A DNA stretch of 64,000 nt from an uncultured Legionella sp. (GTDB lineage Bacteria > Pseudomonadota > Gammaproteobacteria > Legionellales > Legionellaceae). The stretch is taken from positions 62,001 through 126,000 of the forward strand of contig CABHON010000023.1 of assembly GCA_902168255.1 (NCBI GenBank), given 5' to 3'. How positions within the stretch are numbered: the stretch's first letter is position 1; every line of letters starts with the position of its first letter. Positions 46,594 through 56,355 of the stretch are shown here, one piece after another. The position numbers were made by a program, and so were the translations under genes. The notes below the pieces were generated by a model. That model made no database searches. It was not told where the DNA came from and saw nothing but the letters and a program-made list of their open reading frames with translations.

Positions 46594-47577
46594 TTATACC
46601 TTTAATAATTGCATAATTCCTTCTTTAGCTTTGACCTGTCCATTAAGAATGTTAAACACAGTAGTAGCAACAGGCATGGACACCTCACACTGATTTGCTA
46701 ATGCAAGAATCTGCCCAACATTGCTTTTTCCTTCAATTGATTGTCCAATGGCTTTTTCAGCTTCTTCAGCAGAAAATCCTTGACCCAATGCAAATCCAAA
46801 ACGTCTATTGCGAGATTGTGCATCGGTACACGTTAAGACTAAGTCACCTAATCCTGACAATCCATCGAATGTTTCTGAACACGCTCCCATGACTTTTCCT
46901 AACGCAATCATTTCATGAATGCCTTTGGTCATTAAGACCGCTCGCATATTAGTACCATACCCTAAACCATCACTAATACCCACAGCAATAGCGACAATAT
47001 TTTTAGCCGTCCCGCCAATTTGAACACCAATATAATCTAGTGTTGGCTGTACAGTAAAATGGGTTGTATTAAATAATTGCATCAAGTCTTCTAAAAATTC
47101 CTCATTATTGCCCGCAATAGTTACCGCCGTAGGTAGGCCAGCCGCTACTTCTTTAGCAAAAGAAGGCCCCGATAACACAGCAAATGGCATGGCTTTTGAA
47201 TAATGCTTTTCGATTAACGTATGTAGTAAAAGATGCGTATGAGGATCTATACCTTTTGTTGCCCAGATAATGCGCATCCCTAACTCCATATAAGGAGATA
47301 GTTGAAGCAATAAAGAATCAAATGCATGACTGGGAACAACAATTAAAATATCTTTGGCCTTTTGTACCAGCCCTTCCAACGAAAACTCAATATGAAGCGA
47401 CGCTGGAAAAGGAAAATCTGGCAAATATCGGTTGTTACAGCGTTCAGTTTGAAGTTGTTGGAGTAACGTTTCGTTACAATCCCATAAACCAATAGAAACG
47501 CCTTTACGTGCTAAATGAAGCGCTAAAGCCGTCCCCCAACTTCCCGCTCCGATAACGGCCAAGTCATATATTTTCAT
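46594..47577 (-). CDS. gpsA: NAD(P)H-dependent glycerol-3-phosphate dehydrogenase GpsA
   Basis: GpsA makes sn-glycerol-3-phosphate for phospholipids. The 327 residues start AVIGAGSWGTALALHLA, the nucleotide-binding motif, and include VLSGPSFAKEVAAGLPTA, the catalytic Lys in GGTAKNIVAIAVGI and GLSGLGDLVLTCT. The 5' end overlaps secB by 4 bases (ATGA), the conserved secB-gpsA pair. Confidence 0.97.
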   Translation of the reverse strand: MKIYDLAVIGAGSWGTALALHLARKGVSIGLWDCNETLLQQLQTERCNNRYLPDFPFPASLHIEFSLEGLVQKAKDILIVVPSHAFDSLLLQLSPYMELGMRIIWATKGIDPHTHLLLHTLIEKHYSKAMPFAVLSGPSFAKEVAAGLPTAVTIAGNNEEFLEDLMQLFNTTHFTVQPTLDYIGVQIGGTAKNIVAIAVGISDGLGYGTNMRAVLMTKGIHEMIALGKVMGACSETFDGLSGLGDLVLTCTDAQSRNRRFGFALGQGFSAEEAEKAIGQSIEGKSNVGQILALANQCEVSMPVATTVFNILNGQVKAKEGIMQLLKV

Positions 47578-48068
47578 TGTACGGTGCTCGTTTCTTTTTC
47601 AGCTACCGCCCTATCTGCCTTTTCTTTCATATACAACCCATCAAAATAAATAGGTGCTAATAACAATTGGGGGAAACTTCCGCGAGCAGCCAAATCCGAT
47701 ACCGCTTCACGCGCATAAGGATATAAAATTTGAGGACAGAAACTTCTCAAAATATGATCTAATTGTTCAGCAGCTGCATTTTTGATGCTGAAAATTCCTG
47801 CTTGTTTTACTTCAATTAAAAAAGCAATTTTTTCTTCGTTGTTTACGGTATTATTTACATGGACACTTAAGGAAAGTACAACTTCATACAAAGAATCTTC
47901 TTCTAAAGACTGTGGGTTAATATTCAACTCAAAAGTCATTTTAGGTGCCCACTGTTCTTTAAAAACAGCCGGTGTACGAGGTGCTTCAAAAGATAAATCT
48001 TTAATATAAATACGTTGGAGATTAACTTCTGGGCTATTCATTTGTTCTTGAGTTGTTTGTTCAGTCAT
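47574..48068 (-). CDS. secB: Protein-export chaperone SecB
   Basis: SecB is the cytoplasmic tetrameric chaperone that keeps precursors unfolded for SecA. The 164 residues include QRIYIKDLSFEAPRTPAVF, LIEVKQAGIFSI and the C-terminal FCPQILYPYAREAVSDLAARGSFPQLLLAPI region, with FDGLY. GAGGATAAAA lies before its ATG. It begins 15 bp after the stop of the 1287-residue gene, so read-through from that gene is likely. Confidence 0.97.
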   Translation of the reverse strand: MTEQTTQEQMNSPEVNLQRIYIKDLSFEAPRTPAVFKEQWAPKMTFELNINPQSLEEDSLYEVVLSLSVHVNNTVNNEEKIAFLIEVKQAGIFSIKNAAAEQLDHILRSFCPQILYPYAREAVSDLAARGSFPQLLLAPIYFDGLYMKEKADRAVAEKETSTVQ

Positions 48069-48083
48069 TATTTTATCCTCATG

Positions 48084-51000
48084 TTAATTTTTTTTCAGTG
48101 AAAGTGTGCCCAAGCTTACCACAGTTTTAGTTGGTTTGGAAAATACACTACTCCATTCAAAGAGCTGTGAAAAACTTGTATTAGCATTAGGCAATAATTT
48201 TTGCGAAGATAAATAACCCAAAAGCTGAGGATCATTTTTTCTAGAGCCGAAAACATTTATAGTATAGTTTCGCATAATTTCTTTTAAAATTGTTTTTGGT
48301 ATAGCTTCTAACATAATCACCAAATTTTCCACTTCTATTGCTTGTACTGCTGCGGTAAAAATAATGGCTTTACTGTCTGTCTTTTTTAAATATGATGGCA
48401 GGAAACACATTAACTTAGTTTGCCCAATTTCTTGGAAAAATTTTTGCAATTCCTCTTTATCTTTTACAACAAAGTCAAGAAAGTGTTCGATTTTTTGTGA
48501 ATCATTACAGGCATAAAAAAAGTTGTAAGAATATTCATTGAGATGATAGCCATAGGGAGAGTGTTTGGTAAATAACACAAACATTTCTATCTCTAATACC
48601 CCCTTAAATATCTCATTAAAAAGCCATAATTTATCGCTTTCCTTCCAGAATAAGGAAGCAATAGCTTCAAAAGATTGCACATTTTGCATTTGGTTTCCCT
48701 CGGGAGCACTTAACAACTCAACCACTTTTTCTTGTCGCTGGTTATAGGGAACAGATAATAATTCGAATAACACCTCGTTTAAATAAGGATTTTGACGAAT
48801 ATATTCTACTTTTTTGGGATGGTACGTATGTGCTTTATAGAGAGGATGCTGATTCAGCTTCTTATTAATTGCTTCACTCTGAACCAAAATAGCAAGAGAA
48901 ATAAAATGAGTATCAATTAGTATTCGACTATAATCAAATAAATCAATATAATCAATGTGAGAATCACAAATAATATTGCTATCAAGTATATCAAAAATAC
49001 TTTCAACGATGTGCAAGTTATGCATGCTGATAAACAAGCGTGCCTTTTCCAATAACGCCTTAACAAACAGTTTTAATAAAGGCATTACACTGCGCATAAT
49101 TTGCTGCAAAGGCATTTTTTTACACAAATAATGTATTTCTTCCAAACTATTTATCGTTTCGAGAATATGTGAAAATTTAGTGGATAATGCCAGTTCATTG
49201 CGATAATCAGACCAATAATCACTCAAGGCATTCATTAATAGTTGCAAATTTATTTCGTTTAATTTTATACGAACTCTCATTGTGAGTTTATCCAAGTTAA
49301 AATCAAACGGTAAATCAAATCGTCGAGAAAGACTGGCTTTTACTTCTATTTCATTTTTCAAAAGCTCTGCTAATAACATTGATAGAGGATGCTCATAATC
49401 AATATCTACCTCATCATCGATCAAATACAGATATAAGCTCTTATCCTCTTTTTTTAAGGACAAAATTTCTTTCATTCCCTGCATAAACCAACTTTTATTC
49501 GTCCTCAATTTTAACCTAAAACCATTAAAAGAAATAAACTCTTGAAAAACCTCTTTTGGGACTTTCTTAAATATCGTAGAAGGAATGGTGCCATGAGTAA
49601 CAGGTGCCGTAGAAGAAATACTTCCATCTCTCTCGGAAATCCTTAGGATCTCCTTAAATAACCTAACTCTGAGGGAAATAGAAATGGATTTATCCGCTAA
49701 AAGTACATAGAAGCAGGACAATTTTTTTTCACGCAGTGGCAGGTTCTCTTGGTCCTCTTTCGAAATTTGAATAAAAGATAGAAGCAAAGCTTCATCTTGG
49801 GTACGCAAGAAATCAATAACCTTATCAGACGGAGCATATCTCGTGAAAATTGACAAACTTTCAGAATATTCATGAATGTTTTCTTTTAAAAAATTGCCCA
49901 TCTCCTCTAAAGACATCATATTTAAACAAGAAAATAAATATTCTCGATTATCTTCTCCAAAAAGCGGAAAAAGTGTCTTAAATGACCGAAAATTTTGAAT
50001 TGCTGCCCGCTGCGTCTCTATCTCAATAAAAGTTAAAAAAACATTTAAACGTTTTTCTAAAGGAACCTCAAAAAGACATCTTAATAGCGTTGATAAAGCA
50101 GTATTTTGTCTTATTTCTGAAAGACGCTTTTTAATATTATTGCCATCAAGATCAATATTATACGGCAGTATATTTTCAAAATTTTCATCTGATATTGCTA
50201 AAATAGGGTCAAGTACGCTTAAGGAAATCTTCTGGGCAATATCTTTCACCAGCAAAAAAAATGTCTTCATTAACAAAACATCTTTTAGGTGAAATAATAA
50301 AGCCATTTTATTTAAAACAAATGTAAAAATTTTAGTGGTATTTAATTTCTTTTGAAGCAGGACTTTAGAGATATCCACTAACTCTTCAATATTGTTGGTG
50401 AATATGTCCAGTTTTGCAATAACACTATCAGCATCACTAATCTCATATTCAGCAATGATAATTTTTCTTAATTGGCTTTCTATCAAGGTTTTCAAAACTA
50501 TTGAGTTACCTGCTAAATTAATAAGCTCTTCACGAACATGATCATTGGGTGATATTCCACAAAGAAGGTTATTTAGGTTTTCTCTTGCCTTAGGATATTC
50601 TGAAGGATTGTAAAAAAAATCTTTAAAATTACTTAACAAAAAAATTAACGTATCATAGCTTAATAAAATAGTAGGCTCTGATTTATCTTTCAAAGACTCT
50701 GTATCCCCAAAAGTATGCAGTCTAGCGTGAAAATCACTTCGACCGTATGCTGAAAAAATACTCTCTAAATCACTACGAATTTGATAGTATTCTTCTCGAG
50801 AATCCAACACATTACGGACTAAATCACAAAGCAATAAAACTTTTCCATTTTTAAAGTCAACACAAATACGATGCCGTTGTTGTTGAAGAAAATTTGGTGA
50901 ATACAATAAGAGATGATAAATCATTTTAACGCTGGAACAATATGTTTCAGGTTCTTTTTGTTGTTCATTATAAAATAGCTTTGCCATTTCTATAGGCAAA

Positions 51001-51947
51001 ACATTTGAAGACTGAAAATATTGTAATTCTTCCCATAAAGCGGACATTAAGAAATGATAAATATTATCAGTCAATTGTTTGCCCAGTTTACAACTTGCTA
51101 AACATTGCCTAATAGCCGCTATAGAAAGAAAATCTCTCAAAGAAATTGCCTCATGACGAATACTTTCAGGTAGGGAGTGGTAATTACTATCTGAAAGTAC
51201 CACTATTAATCCCTTTGAATAGTCTTCTGGTGACCAAGAAGATTGTTTTAGTTCTAGCCATGCTTGAATAAACCCACTTCTCGCGATAAGGAGTTGTTTT
51301 TGCTCTGAAGTTATTAAATTTCCTAAAGGAAATAAAGTAGCTGACGACTGGTGTTCAACCAAATTGACAAACAATGCCTGTCTTTCTTCTAACCAACTTC
51401 TATTGACTACATTTTTGAGTTCTTTTTCCTCTTGTATTTTTTTCCAGTTGTTGTATTGTATTTCCCAATCCTCTCGAAAAGGTTCAATAGCCTCCTTAAT
51501 GCTTTCAATCTCAACTGCTAACATGGCAATAGTTTTCTTTTTTTCCTCTAATGAATGATTTAATAGAATTGGCATCCAGGCTTTATGAGAAATTGAATAT
51601 TGGAAAACTTTCAAAGTAGATACAAGCTCATTTCCTACGTTATTATTATGAATAGCCCCTAATTGTAATGTTGAAGAAAGTGATAAAACATAAACTGTGG
51701 TAGAAAACACTCCCTTAGGATCATAGACGTGTAATTTTGTAGGTAAATTTTCTACAGGAACACAAGCATCGACAGATGGAATAGAAGAGAGACATTCTGT
51801 TGCAAGATCAGTCTCATCTCTTACTACCTTACATTGATTCTGTTCAAATAAAATATATCCTACTCTCCAAGCAGACCAGGTTGCTTGGTTAAGAGGATCT
51901 TGGTTAAGAGGATATTGAAAGTAAATAGGTCCAAAAAAATTATCCAT
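48084..51947 (-). CDS. Very large hypothetical protein, 1287 residues
   Basis: I do not recognise this protein, the largest in the window. It starts at an ATG with an excellent AAAGGAG site. The N-terminus holds a duplicated DPLNQ/YPLNQ motif and an aromatic-rich segment, then a coiled-coil-like part (about 130-190). The rest is Leu/Ile/Ser/Lys-rich with helical spacing, like a repeat solenoid without a clear repeat. There is no signal peptide and no transmembrane segment I trust. In E. coli the gene order here is yibN-grxC-secB-gpsA; this gene replaces grxC between yibN and secB. Its size and low similarity suit a secreted effector or structural protein; this is inference. Confidence 0.7.
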   Translation of the reverse strand: MDNFFGPIYFQYPLNQDPLNQATWSAWRVGYILFEQNQCKVVRDETDLATECLSSIPSVDACVPVENLPTKLHVYDPKGVFSTTVYVLSLSSTLQLGAIHNNNVGNELVSTLKVFQYSISHKAWMPILLNHSLEEKKKTIAMLAVEIESIKEAIEPFREDWEIQYNNWKKIQEEKELKNVVNRSWLEERQALFVNLVEHQSSATLFPLGNLITSEQKQLLIARSGFIQAWLELKQSSWSPEDYSKGLIVVLSDSNYHSLPESIRHEAISLRDFLSIAAIRQCLASCKLGKQLTDNIYHFLMSALWEELQYFQSSNVLPIEMAKLFYNEQQKEPETYCSSVKMIYHLLLYSPNFLQQQRHRICVDFKNGKVLLLCDLVRNVLDSREEYYQIRSDLESIFSAYGRSDFHARLHTFGDTESLKDKSEPTILLSYDTLIFLLSNFKDFFYNPSEYPKARENLNNLLCGISPNDHVREELINLAGNSIVLKTLIESQLRKIIIAEYEISDADSVIAKLDIFTNNIEELVDISKVLLQKKLNTTKIFTFVLNKMALLFHLKDVLLMKTFFLLVKDIAQKISLSVLDPILAISDENFENILPYNIDLDGNNIKKRLSEIRQNTALSTLLRCLFEVPLEKRLNVFLTFIEIETQRAAIQNFRSFKTLFPLFGEDNREYLFSCLNMMSLEEMGNFLKENIHEYSESLSIFTRYAPSDKVIDFLRTQDEALLLSFIQISKEDQENLPLREKKLSCFYVLLADKSISISLRVRLFKEILRISERDGSISSTAPVTHGTIPSTIFKKVPKEVFQEFISFNGFRLKLRTNKSWFMQGMKEILSLKKEDKSLYLYLIDDEVDIDYEHPLSMLLAELLKNEIEVKASLSRRFDLPFDFNLDKLTMRVRIKLNEINLQLLMNALSDYWSDYRNELALSTKFSHILETINSLEEIHYLCKKMPLQQIMRSVMPLLKLFVKALLEKARLFISMHNLHIVESIFDILDSNIICDSHIDYIDLFDYSRILIDTHFISLAILVQSEAINKKLNQHPLYKAHTYHPKKVEYIRQNPYLNEVLFELLSVPYNQRQEKVVELLSAPEGNQMQNVQSFEAIASLFWKESDKLWLFNEIFKGVLEIEMFVLFTKHSPYGYHLNEYSYNFFYACNDSQKIEHFLDFVVKDKEELQKFFQEIGQTKLMCFLPSYLKKTDSKAIIFTAAVQAIEVENLVIMLEAIPKTILKEIMRNYTINVFGSRKNDPQLLGYLSSQKLLPNANTSFSQLFEWSSVFSKPTKTVVSLGTLSLKKN

Positions 51948-51977
51948 TTCATCTCCTTTATGCAGCTTAGTTAACTA

Positions 51978-52089
51978 ATATACTCTTCGCTAATGAGTTT
52001 TCGTTTTTTTGTAGGGGCGGCTCTTGTAGCTGCCCGGGCAGGTACAAGAGCCGCCCCTACAACCGAAATTTCATTAGAAATTGGCATAT
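51978..52089. repeat. Type B repeat element, best preserved copy
   Basis: The left terminal repeat ATATACTCTTCGCTAATGAG (from 51978) opens it. A 50-bp near-perfect palindrome follows at 52011-52060, with 18-bp perfect arms GTAGGGGCGGCTCTTGTA and an inner CTGCCCGGGCAG. The right end is CGAAATTTCATTAGAAATTG then GCATAT. The right end in reverse closely matches the left end of the 61.4-kb copy. Confidence 0.85.
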
Positions 52090-52212
52090 ACTCAAAGCAA
52101 TTGAGTTTTCGGTGAGGCGCAGACTGAGATGAGCACCGGAGTGTACAAATAGTACATGAGCATGCGAATGAGGGCTGCAACAAAACCGAAAATTCAATTG
52201 CGCAGAGTATAT
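52086..52212. repeat. Type A repeat element, intergenic copy 2
   Basis: Begins ATATACTC, ends GAGTATAT; interior CGGTGAGGCG...GGAGTGTACAAATAGTACATGAG aligns with the 17.2-kb and aacS copies but is more diverged. It shares the ATATA junction with the adjacent type B copy, as if one had inserted at the end of the other. Confidence 0.8.
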
Positions 52213-52370
52213 TCTAAAATAGTACTTTGTATTCACCCAAGCAATAGGTAAGGCATAATATTCGAATAATTCTCTCTTCTAAGATAATATCAGACGTTTG
52301 CAGCAGCAAGAATTAAGTTCTTTTTTATAAAAAATGCCCAGTAAGTCGAAAAGCGATAACTCGAACAAGC

Positions 52371-52391
52371 AGACGAGCATCCAGCTCGTCT
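52371..52391 (-). terminator. Hairpin after yibN
   Basis: AGACGAGC (52371-52378) and GCTCGTCT (52384-52391) form an 8-bp stem with a 5-base loop, about 18 bp past the yibN stop. On the minus strand the tail GCTTGTTCG is only weakly T-rich, so termination may be partial. Confidence 0.45.
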
Positions 52392-52408
52392 CTTATAATT
52401 AACTGTTA

Positions 52409-52867
52409 TTATTTCTTATCTAAGGGTAAATCAGCTGCCGTCCAAGCTTGAATGCCACCTTTTAAAATAGCTACTTTCTCAATACCCGCTTTCTTTAACA
52501 ACGCCGCTGTTTTTGCAGCAGAGACTCCTTGTGCACAAACAATTAGAATGGGCTTATCTTTATATTTTTCAGCTTGTTTGCCCTCTGTTACCACAGAAAC
52601 CACATTGGCAGGCTCCATTGATTCTGAATTGATAATATGCCCTTTTCGAAATGCTTCTCTATCACGGATATCAATAACAATGGCTTGTTGACGGTTCATC
52701 CAGTCGACAGCTTGTTGTGGATTAAGTGCTACAGCACTACCTGCTTTGGCTTTTCTTTCAAATACTAAGATGATACCTAAAACAACGAACAAAGCGATGA
52801 AGAGCTCCCAATGACTGACAATAAAAGGCCATCCGTTTGTCATTAAATTATTCATGATGTTTTCCAT
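52409..52867 (-). CDS. yibN: YibN-like membrane-anchored rhodanese-domain protein
   Basis: An N-terminal transmembrane helix (about residues 20-37) is followed by a rhodanese domain: AIVIDIRDREAFRKGHI and the active-site loop with Cys in IVCAQGVSAAKTA, then VAILKGGIQAWTAADLPL. E. coli YibN has the same anchor and layout and lies in the secB-gpsA region. A Cys in the loop suggests sulfurtransferase competence, unlike some YibN proteins. Its ATG shares one base with the ilvE stop (TAATG). Confidence 0.87.
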   Translation of the reverse strand: MENIMNNLMTNGWPFIVSHWELFIALFVVLGIILVFERKAKAGSAVALNPQQAVDWMNRQQAIVIDIRDREAFRKGHIINSESMEPANVVSVVTEGKQAEKYKDKPILIVCAQGVSAAKTAALLKKAGIEKVAILKGGIQAWTAADLPLDKK

Positions 52868-53796
52868 TATGCAATTACTCCTTGCGTTAACCAGTGATTA
52901 TAGTGTGAATTTTGGCCTTTAACTATTTCAAAATAGGCCTCTTGAAGTTTTTTAGTCAATTCCCCTCTTTGACCAGAACCAATTGGCCTGCAATCAATTT
53001 CACGAATAGGTGTTACTTCTGCCGCTGTTCCGGTAAAAAAGGCTTCATCCGCGAGATAGGCCATATCACGCGTGATTTGTGTTTCATGAATTGGAATATT
53101 CATTTCTTTGCACAATGTTATGATGGTATCACGAGTAATACCTGCTAAAATAGCTTGAGGCGAGGGAGTAAATACTTCACCATTTTTAATTATGAAGAAG
53201 TTTTCGCCGCTACCTTCCGCAATAAATCCCATATGATCTAACATTAATGCCTCATCAAAACCTGATAATTGGGCTTCTCGTAATGCCATCATTGAATTGA
53301 CATACTGACCATTTACTTTGGCTTTAGCGTGTAAACTATCAATGTGGTTTCGACGATAAGTGGATGTTTTAATTCGCACACCTTTTGTCAGTGCTTCTCC
53401 GCCTAAATAGGCACCCCATTCCCATGCAGCTATCATAACATGAGTTGACAGATTTTTTGCATGCAAACCCATTGCTTCCGAACCTAAAAAAGCCATGGGA
53501 CGAATGTATGCATCAACGAGATTGTTTTTCTTTAAAGAAGCTAAACAGGCTTGTTTTAATGTTTCTTTGTCCACTCCCATTTTTAAATGGACTAATTTAG
53601 CGGAATCATAAAAACGGCTGAGATGGTCATCTAATCGAAAGGCTGCTGAACCATTCGGTGTAGCGTATACTCGGATGCCTTCAAAAATTCCTAAGCCATA
53701 ATGTAAGGTATTGGTTAATACATGAACCTTAGCATCTCGCCATGGTAACCATTCACCATCTAGCCATATATAGCCATCTTTATCTGCAAAATTCAT
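52867..53796 (-). CDS. ilvE: Branched-chain amino acid aminotransferase IlvE
   Basis: IlvE is the PLP enzyme transferring amino groups between Val, Leu, Ile and their keto acids. About 309 residues. Motifs: LHYGLGIFEGIRVY, the PLP Lys in HAKAKVNGQYVNSMMA, and the class IV signature EALMLDHMGFIAEGSGENFFIIKNG cited by its EGSGEN core, with TRDTIITL. The ATG at 53796 has AGAGAG upstream; a TTG seven codons earlier is less likely. It is downstream of ppsA, about 40 bp, and coupled to yibN. Confidence 0.95.
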   Translation of the reverse strand: MNFADKDGYIWLDGEWLPWRDAKVHVLTNTLHYGLGIFEGIRVYATPNGSAAFRLDDHLSRFYDSAKLVHLKMGVDKETLKQACLASLKKNNLVDAYIRPMAFLGSEAMGLHAKNLSTHVMIAAWEWGAYLGGEALTKGVRIKTSTYRRNHIDSLHAKAKVNGQYVNSMMALREAQLSGFDEALMLDHMGFIAEGSGENFFIIKNGEVFTPSPQAILAGITRDTIITLCKEMNIPIHETQITRDMAYLADEAFFTGTAAEVTPIREIDCRPIGSGQRGELTKKLQEAYFEIVKGQNSHYNHWLTQGVIA

Positions 53797-53838
53797 AAAA
53801 TCTCTCTTTGTTAGCAAAACTAGTAAGCAAGCTTCCTG

Positions 53839-56202
53839 CTACACGTCCTCTAAAAATAAATAGGTTTGCAGGACAGAGTCAGGATTGAGAGAAATACTAT
53901 CAATTTTTTCCTCCATCAACCATTTTGCCAAGTCTGGATGATCAGAAGGCCCTTGTCCACAAATGCCTACATATTTAGATGCTTTCTTGCATGCCCGAAT
54001 AGCAAGTGAAAGTAACGCTTTTACTGCTCCATTTCGTTCATCAAAATAATGCGCCACCAAAGCGGAATCACGATCTAATCCTAAAGTTAATTGAGTTAAA
54101 TCATTCGAACCGATGGAAAAGCCATCAAAATGTTCTAAAAATTGTTCTGCTAATAATGCATTGGAAGGTAATTCACACATCATAATAACGCGTAAACCAT
54201 GTTCACCTCGTTTTAATCCAAATTCTCCTAACGCTTCGATGACTTTTTTTGCTTCATCCACTGTACGGACAAAGGGAATCATCACTTCGACATTAGTTAA
54301 TCCCATTTCTTCACGAACTCGCTTAACTGCCTGGCATTCTAATTCAAAGCAGGGTTTGAAGTCTTCAGAAATATAACGTGATGCACCTCGATAACCGAGC
54401 ATTGGGTTTTCTTCGGAAGGTTCATAGTCTTTTCCACCCAACAAATTGGCATATTCATTGGATTTAAAATCGGACAAACGCACAATTACGGGCTTAGGTG
54501 CAAATGCTGCTGCAATTGTTGCAATCCCTTCTTTTAATTTTTCAACATAGAATTCAACCGGATCACCATAAGCCACTGTTTTCTTCGTAATTTCTTCTTT
54601 TAAAATAGGATCGGTTAACTGATTAAAGTTTAATAATGCTTTGGGATGAATACCAATAGAATTTGAGATTAAAAATTCTAATCTTGCTAATCCAACCCCT
54701 TCATTAGGCAAAGATTGAAACGCTAAAGCCCGCTCAGGATTTCCTACATTTAACATCACTTTTAATGGAAGCTTAGGTACATGATTCACATCCACTGTTT
54801 TAATTTTGAAGTCTAACAATCCTTTATAAACAAACCCTGTATCCCCTTCAGCGCAAGACACTGTTACTTCTTCGCCTTCTTTAATATGAATAGTGGCATC
54901 ACCACAACCCACAACGGCAGGGATTCCTAATTCACGGGCAATAATAGCAGCATGGCAAGTTCGGCCTCCACGATTGGTCACAATAGCGGCGGCTTTTTTC
55001 ATAACAGGTTCCCAATCAGGATCAGTCATATCAGAGATAAGAACATCACCTGGTTGAACTCGGCTGATTTCAGACACATGTTTAATAACGCGAGCAACAC
55101 CCTTTCCTATTTTTTGGCCAACACTACGTCCTTCTGTTAATACTGTGCCTTGTTCTTGTAAGGTATATTGTTCCAATATTTGTTTATTAGCACGACTTTT
55201 AACTGTCTCGGGCCGAGCTTGAAGAATATACAATTCTCCATCTTCTCCATCTTTACCCCATTCAATATCCATAGGTTGTCCATAATGCGCTTCAATGGCT
55301 AATGCTTTTTTAGCTAGATTTTCAACATCTTCTTCGGTTAAGGAAAAACGTTGTTGATCATGAACGGGGACATCCACAATTTGCACCGGTTCTTTTTCAC
55401 CAGCAGGTGCATAGATCATCTTATGATGTTTACTACCTAAATTACGACGGATAACAGCCGATCGCCCTTCTTTCAAGGCAGGCTTATATACTAAAAATTC
55501 GTCAGGGTTCACTGCTCCTTGAACCACCATTTCTCCTAATCCATAGGAAGCAGTAATAAATACCACATTTTCAAATCCTGATTCAGTGTCTACTGAGAAC
55601 ATTACACCACTCGCGCCGCAATCACTGCGTACCATGCGCTGAACTCCAACAGATAACGATACTTGATCGTGAGGAAAACCATGATGGACTCGATAAGCAA
55701 TAGCCCGATCATTAAATAAAGACGCGAATACTTTTTTAACGGATTCTAATACAGCATCAATACCTGAAACATTTAAGAAAGTTTCTTGCTGTCCTGCGAA
55801 GGATGCTTCGGGTAAATCTTCAGCCGTTGCAGAAGAACGTACTGCGACTGACCCTTTAGGATGATCTTTTAACAATTTCGTATATGCTTCTCGAATAGCC
55901 TCTTCCATGGCAGGCTCTAATTGCGCTTCCATCATCCATTGCCGTAATTGGGCACCTGTTTTTGCCAATGCATTCACATCATCGACATTTAAAGAGTCTA
56001 ACGCTGCATAGATTTTTTCATTTAATTGATTATGTTTTAAAAAAGACTGAAAAGCCGAAGCTGTTGTTGCAAAACCTCCAGGAACAGTAACACCTGCTTC
56101 GCTTAAATGCCGAATCATTTCACCCAAAGAAGAGTTTTTTCCACCTACTTCTTCTAAATCTTTTAGCGTTATTTGTTCAAACCACAAAATATATGAATGC
56201 AT
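53839..56202 (-). CDS. ppsA: Phosphoenolpyruvate synthase PpsA
   Basis: PpsA makes PEP from pyruvate and ATP, allowing growth on organic acids or amino acids. 787 residues: N-terminal ATP-grasp ([33 protein letters not shown]), central phospho-histidine domain with [15 protein letters not shown] (His near 420), and C-terminal PEP/pyruvate barrel ([27 protein letters not shown]). GGGAGGT lies ahead of the ATG. It suits the organic-acid diet implied by the mdc and aacS genes. ppsR is not adjacent. Confidence 0.97.
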   Translation of the reverse strand: MHSYILWFEQITLKDLEEVGGKNSSLGEMIRHLSEAGVTVPGGFATTASAFQSFLKHNQLNEKIYAALDSLNVDDVNALAKTGAQLRQWMMEAQLEPAMEEAIREAYTKLLKDHPKGSVAVRSSATAEDLPEASFAGQQETFLNVSGIDAVLESVKKVFASLFNDRAIAYRVHHGFPHDQVSLSVGVQRMVRSDCGASGVMFSVDTESGFENVVFITASYGLGEMVVQGAVNPDEFLVYKPALKEGRSAVIRRNLGSKHHKMIYAPAGEKEPVQIVDVPVHDQQRFSLTEEDVENLAKKALAIEAHYGQPMDIEWGKDGEDGELYILQARPETVKSRANKQILEQYTLQEQGTVLTEGRSVGQKIGKGVARVIKHVSEISRVQPGDVLISDMTDPDWEPVMKKAAAIVTNRGGRTCHAAIIARELGIPAVVGCGDATIHIKEGEEVTVSCAEGDTGFVYKGLLDFKIKTVDVNHVPKLPLKVMLNVGNPERALAFQSLPNEGVGLARLEFLISNSIGIHPKALLNFNQLTDPILKEEITKKTVAYGDPVEFYVEKLKEGIATIAAAFAPKPVIVRLSDFKSNEYANLLGGKDYEPSEENPMLGYRGASRYISEDFKPCFELECQAVKRVREEMGLTNVEVMIPFVRTVDEAKKVIEALGEFGLKRGEHGLRVIMMCELPSNALLAEQFLEHFDGFSIGSNDLTQLTLGLDRDSALVAHYFDERNGAVKALLSLAIRACKKASKYVGICGQGPSDHPDLAKWLMEEKIDSISLNPDSVLQTYLFLEDV

Positions 56203-56302
56203 TATGACCTCCCGCCGGCCTTTTTATATAATAGTGGGCAAAAGTATACTCTATTAATTCCATTGTTTCAAAAAGATCTCGACTATTTTCACCAAAAAAA
56301 AC

Positions 56303-56331
56303 TTGCGAAAGAAATAAATATCAAATATAAT
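56303..56331 (+). promoter_or_regulatory. Promoter of the Xre-RES module
   Basis: TTGCGA (56303-56308), a 17-bp spacer and TATAAT (56326-56331) lie 24 bp upstream of the antitoxin ATG. Confidence 0.65.
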
Positions 56332-56342
56332 TTCAATTGAAA
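56331..56342. promoter_or_regulatory. Palindrome at the Xre-RES transcription start, possible operator
   Basis: A perfect 12-bp palindrome, TTTCAATTGAAA, begins at the last base of the -10 box. Antitoxins of this family often bind such sites to repress their own operon. Confidence 0.5.
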
Positions 56343-56355
56343 CAAGAGAAAAGCA

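Larger units (their letters stand above)
51948..52408. other. Intergenic region filled by two repeat elements
   Basis: 461 bp between yibN and the large orphan gene. It carries a type B element (51978-52089) directly adjoining a type A element (52086-52212), then AT-rich DNA and a hairpin (52371-52391). Open frames here are produced by the repeats. No other gene is seen. Confidence 0.7.

Noticed and set aside
51971-52183. Open frame of 70 codons between yibN and the large orphan gene
   Set aside because: It runs across two repeat elements and has no start signal.
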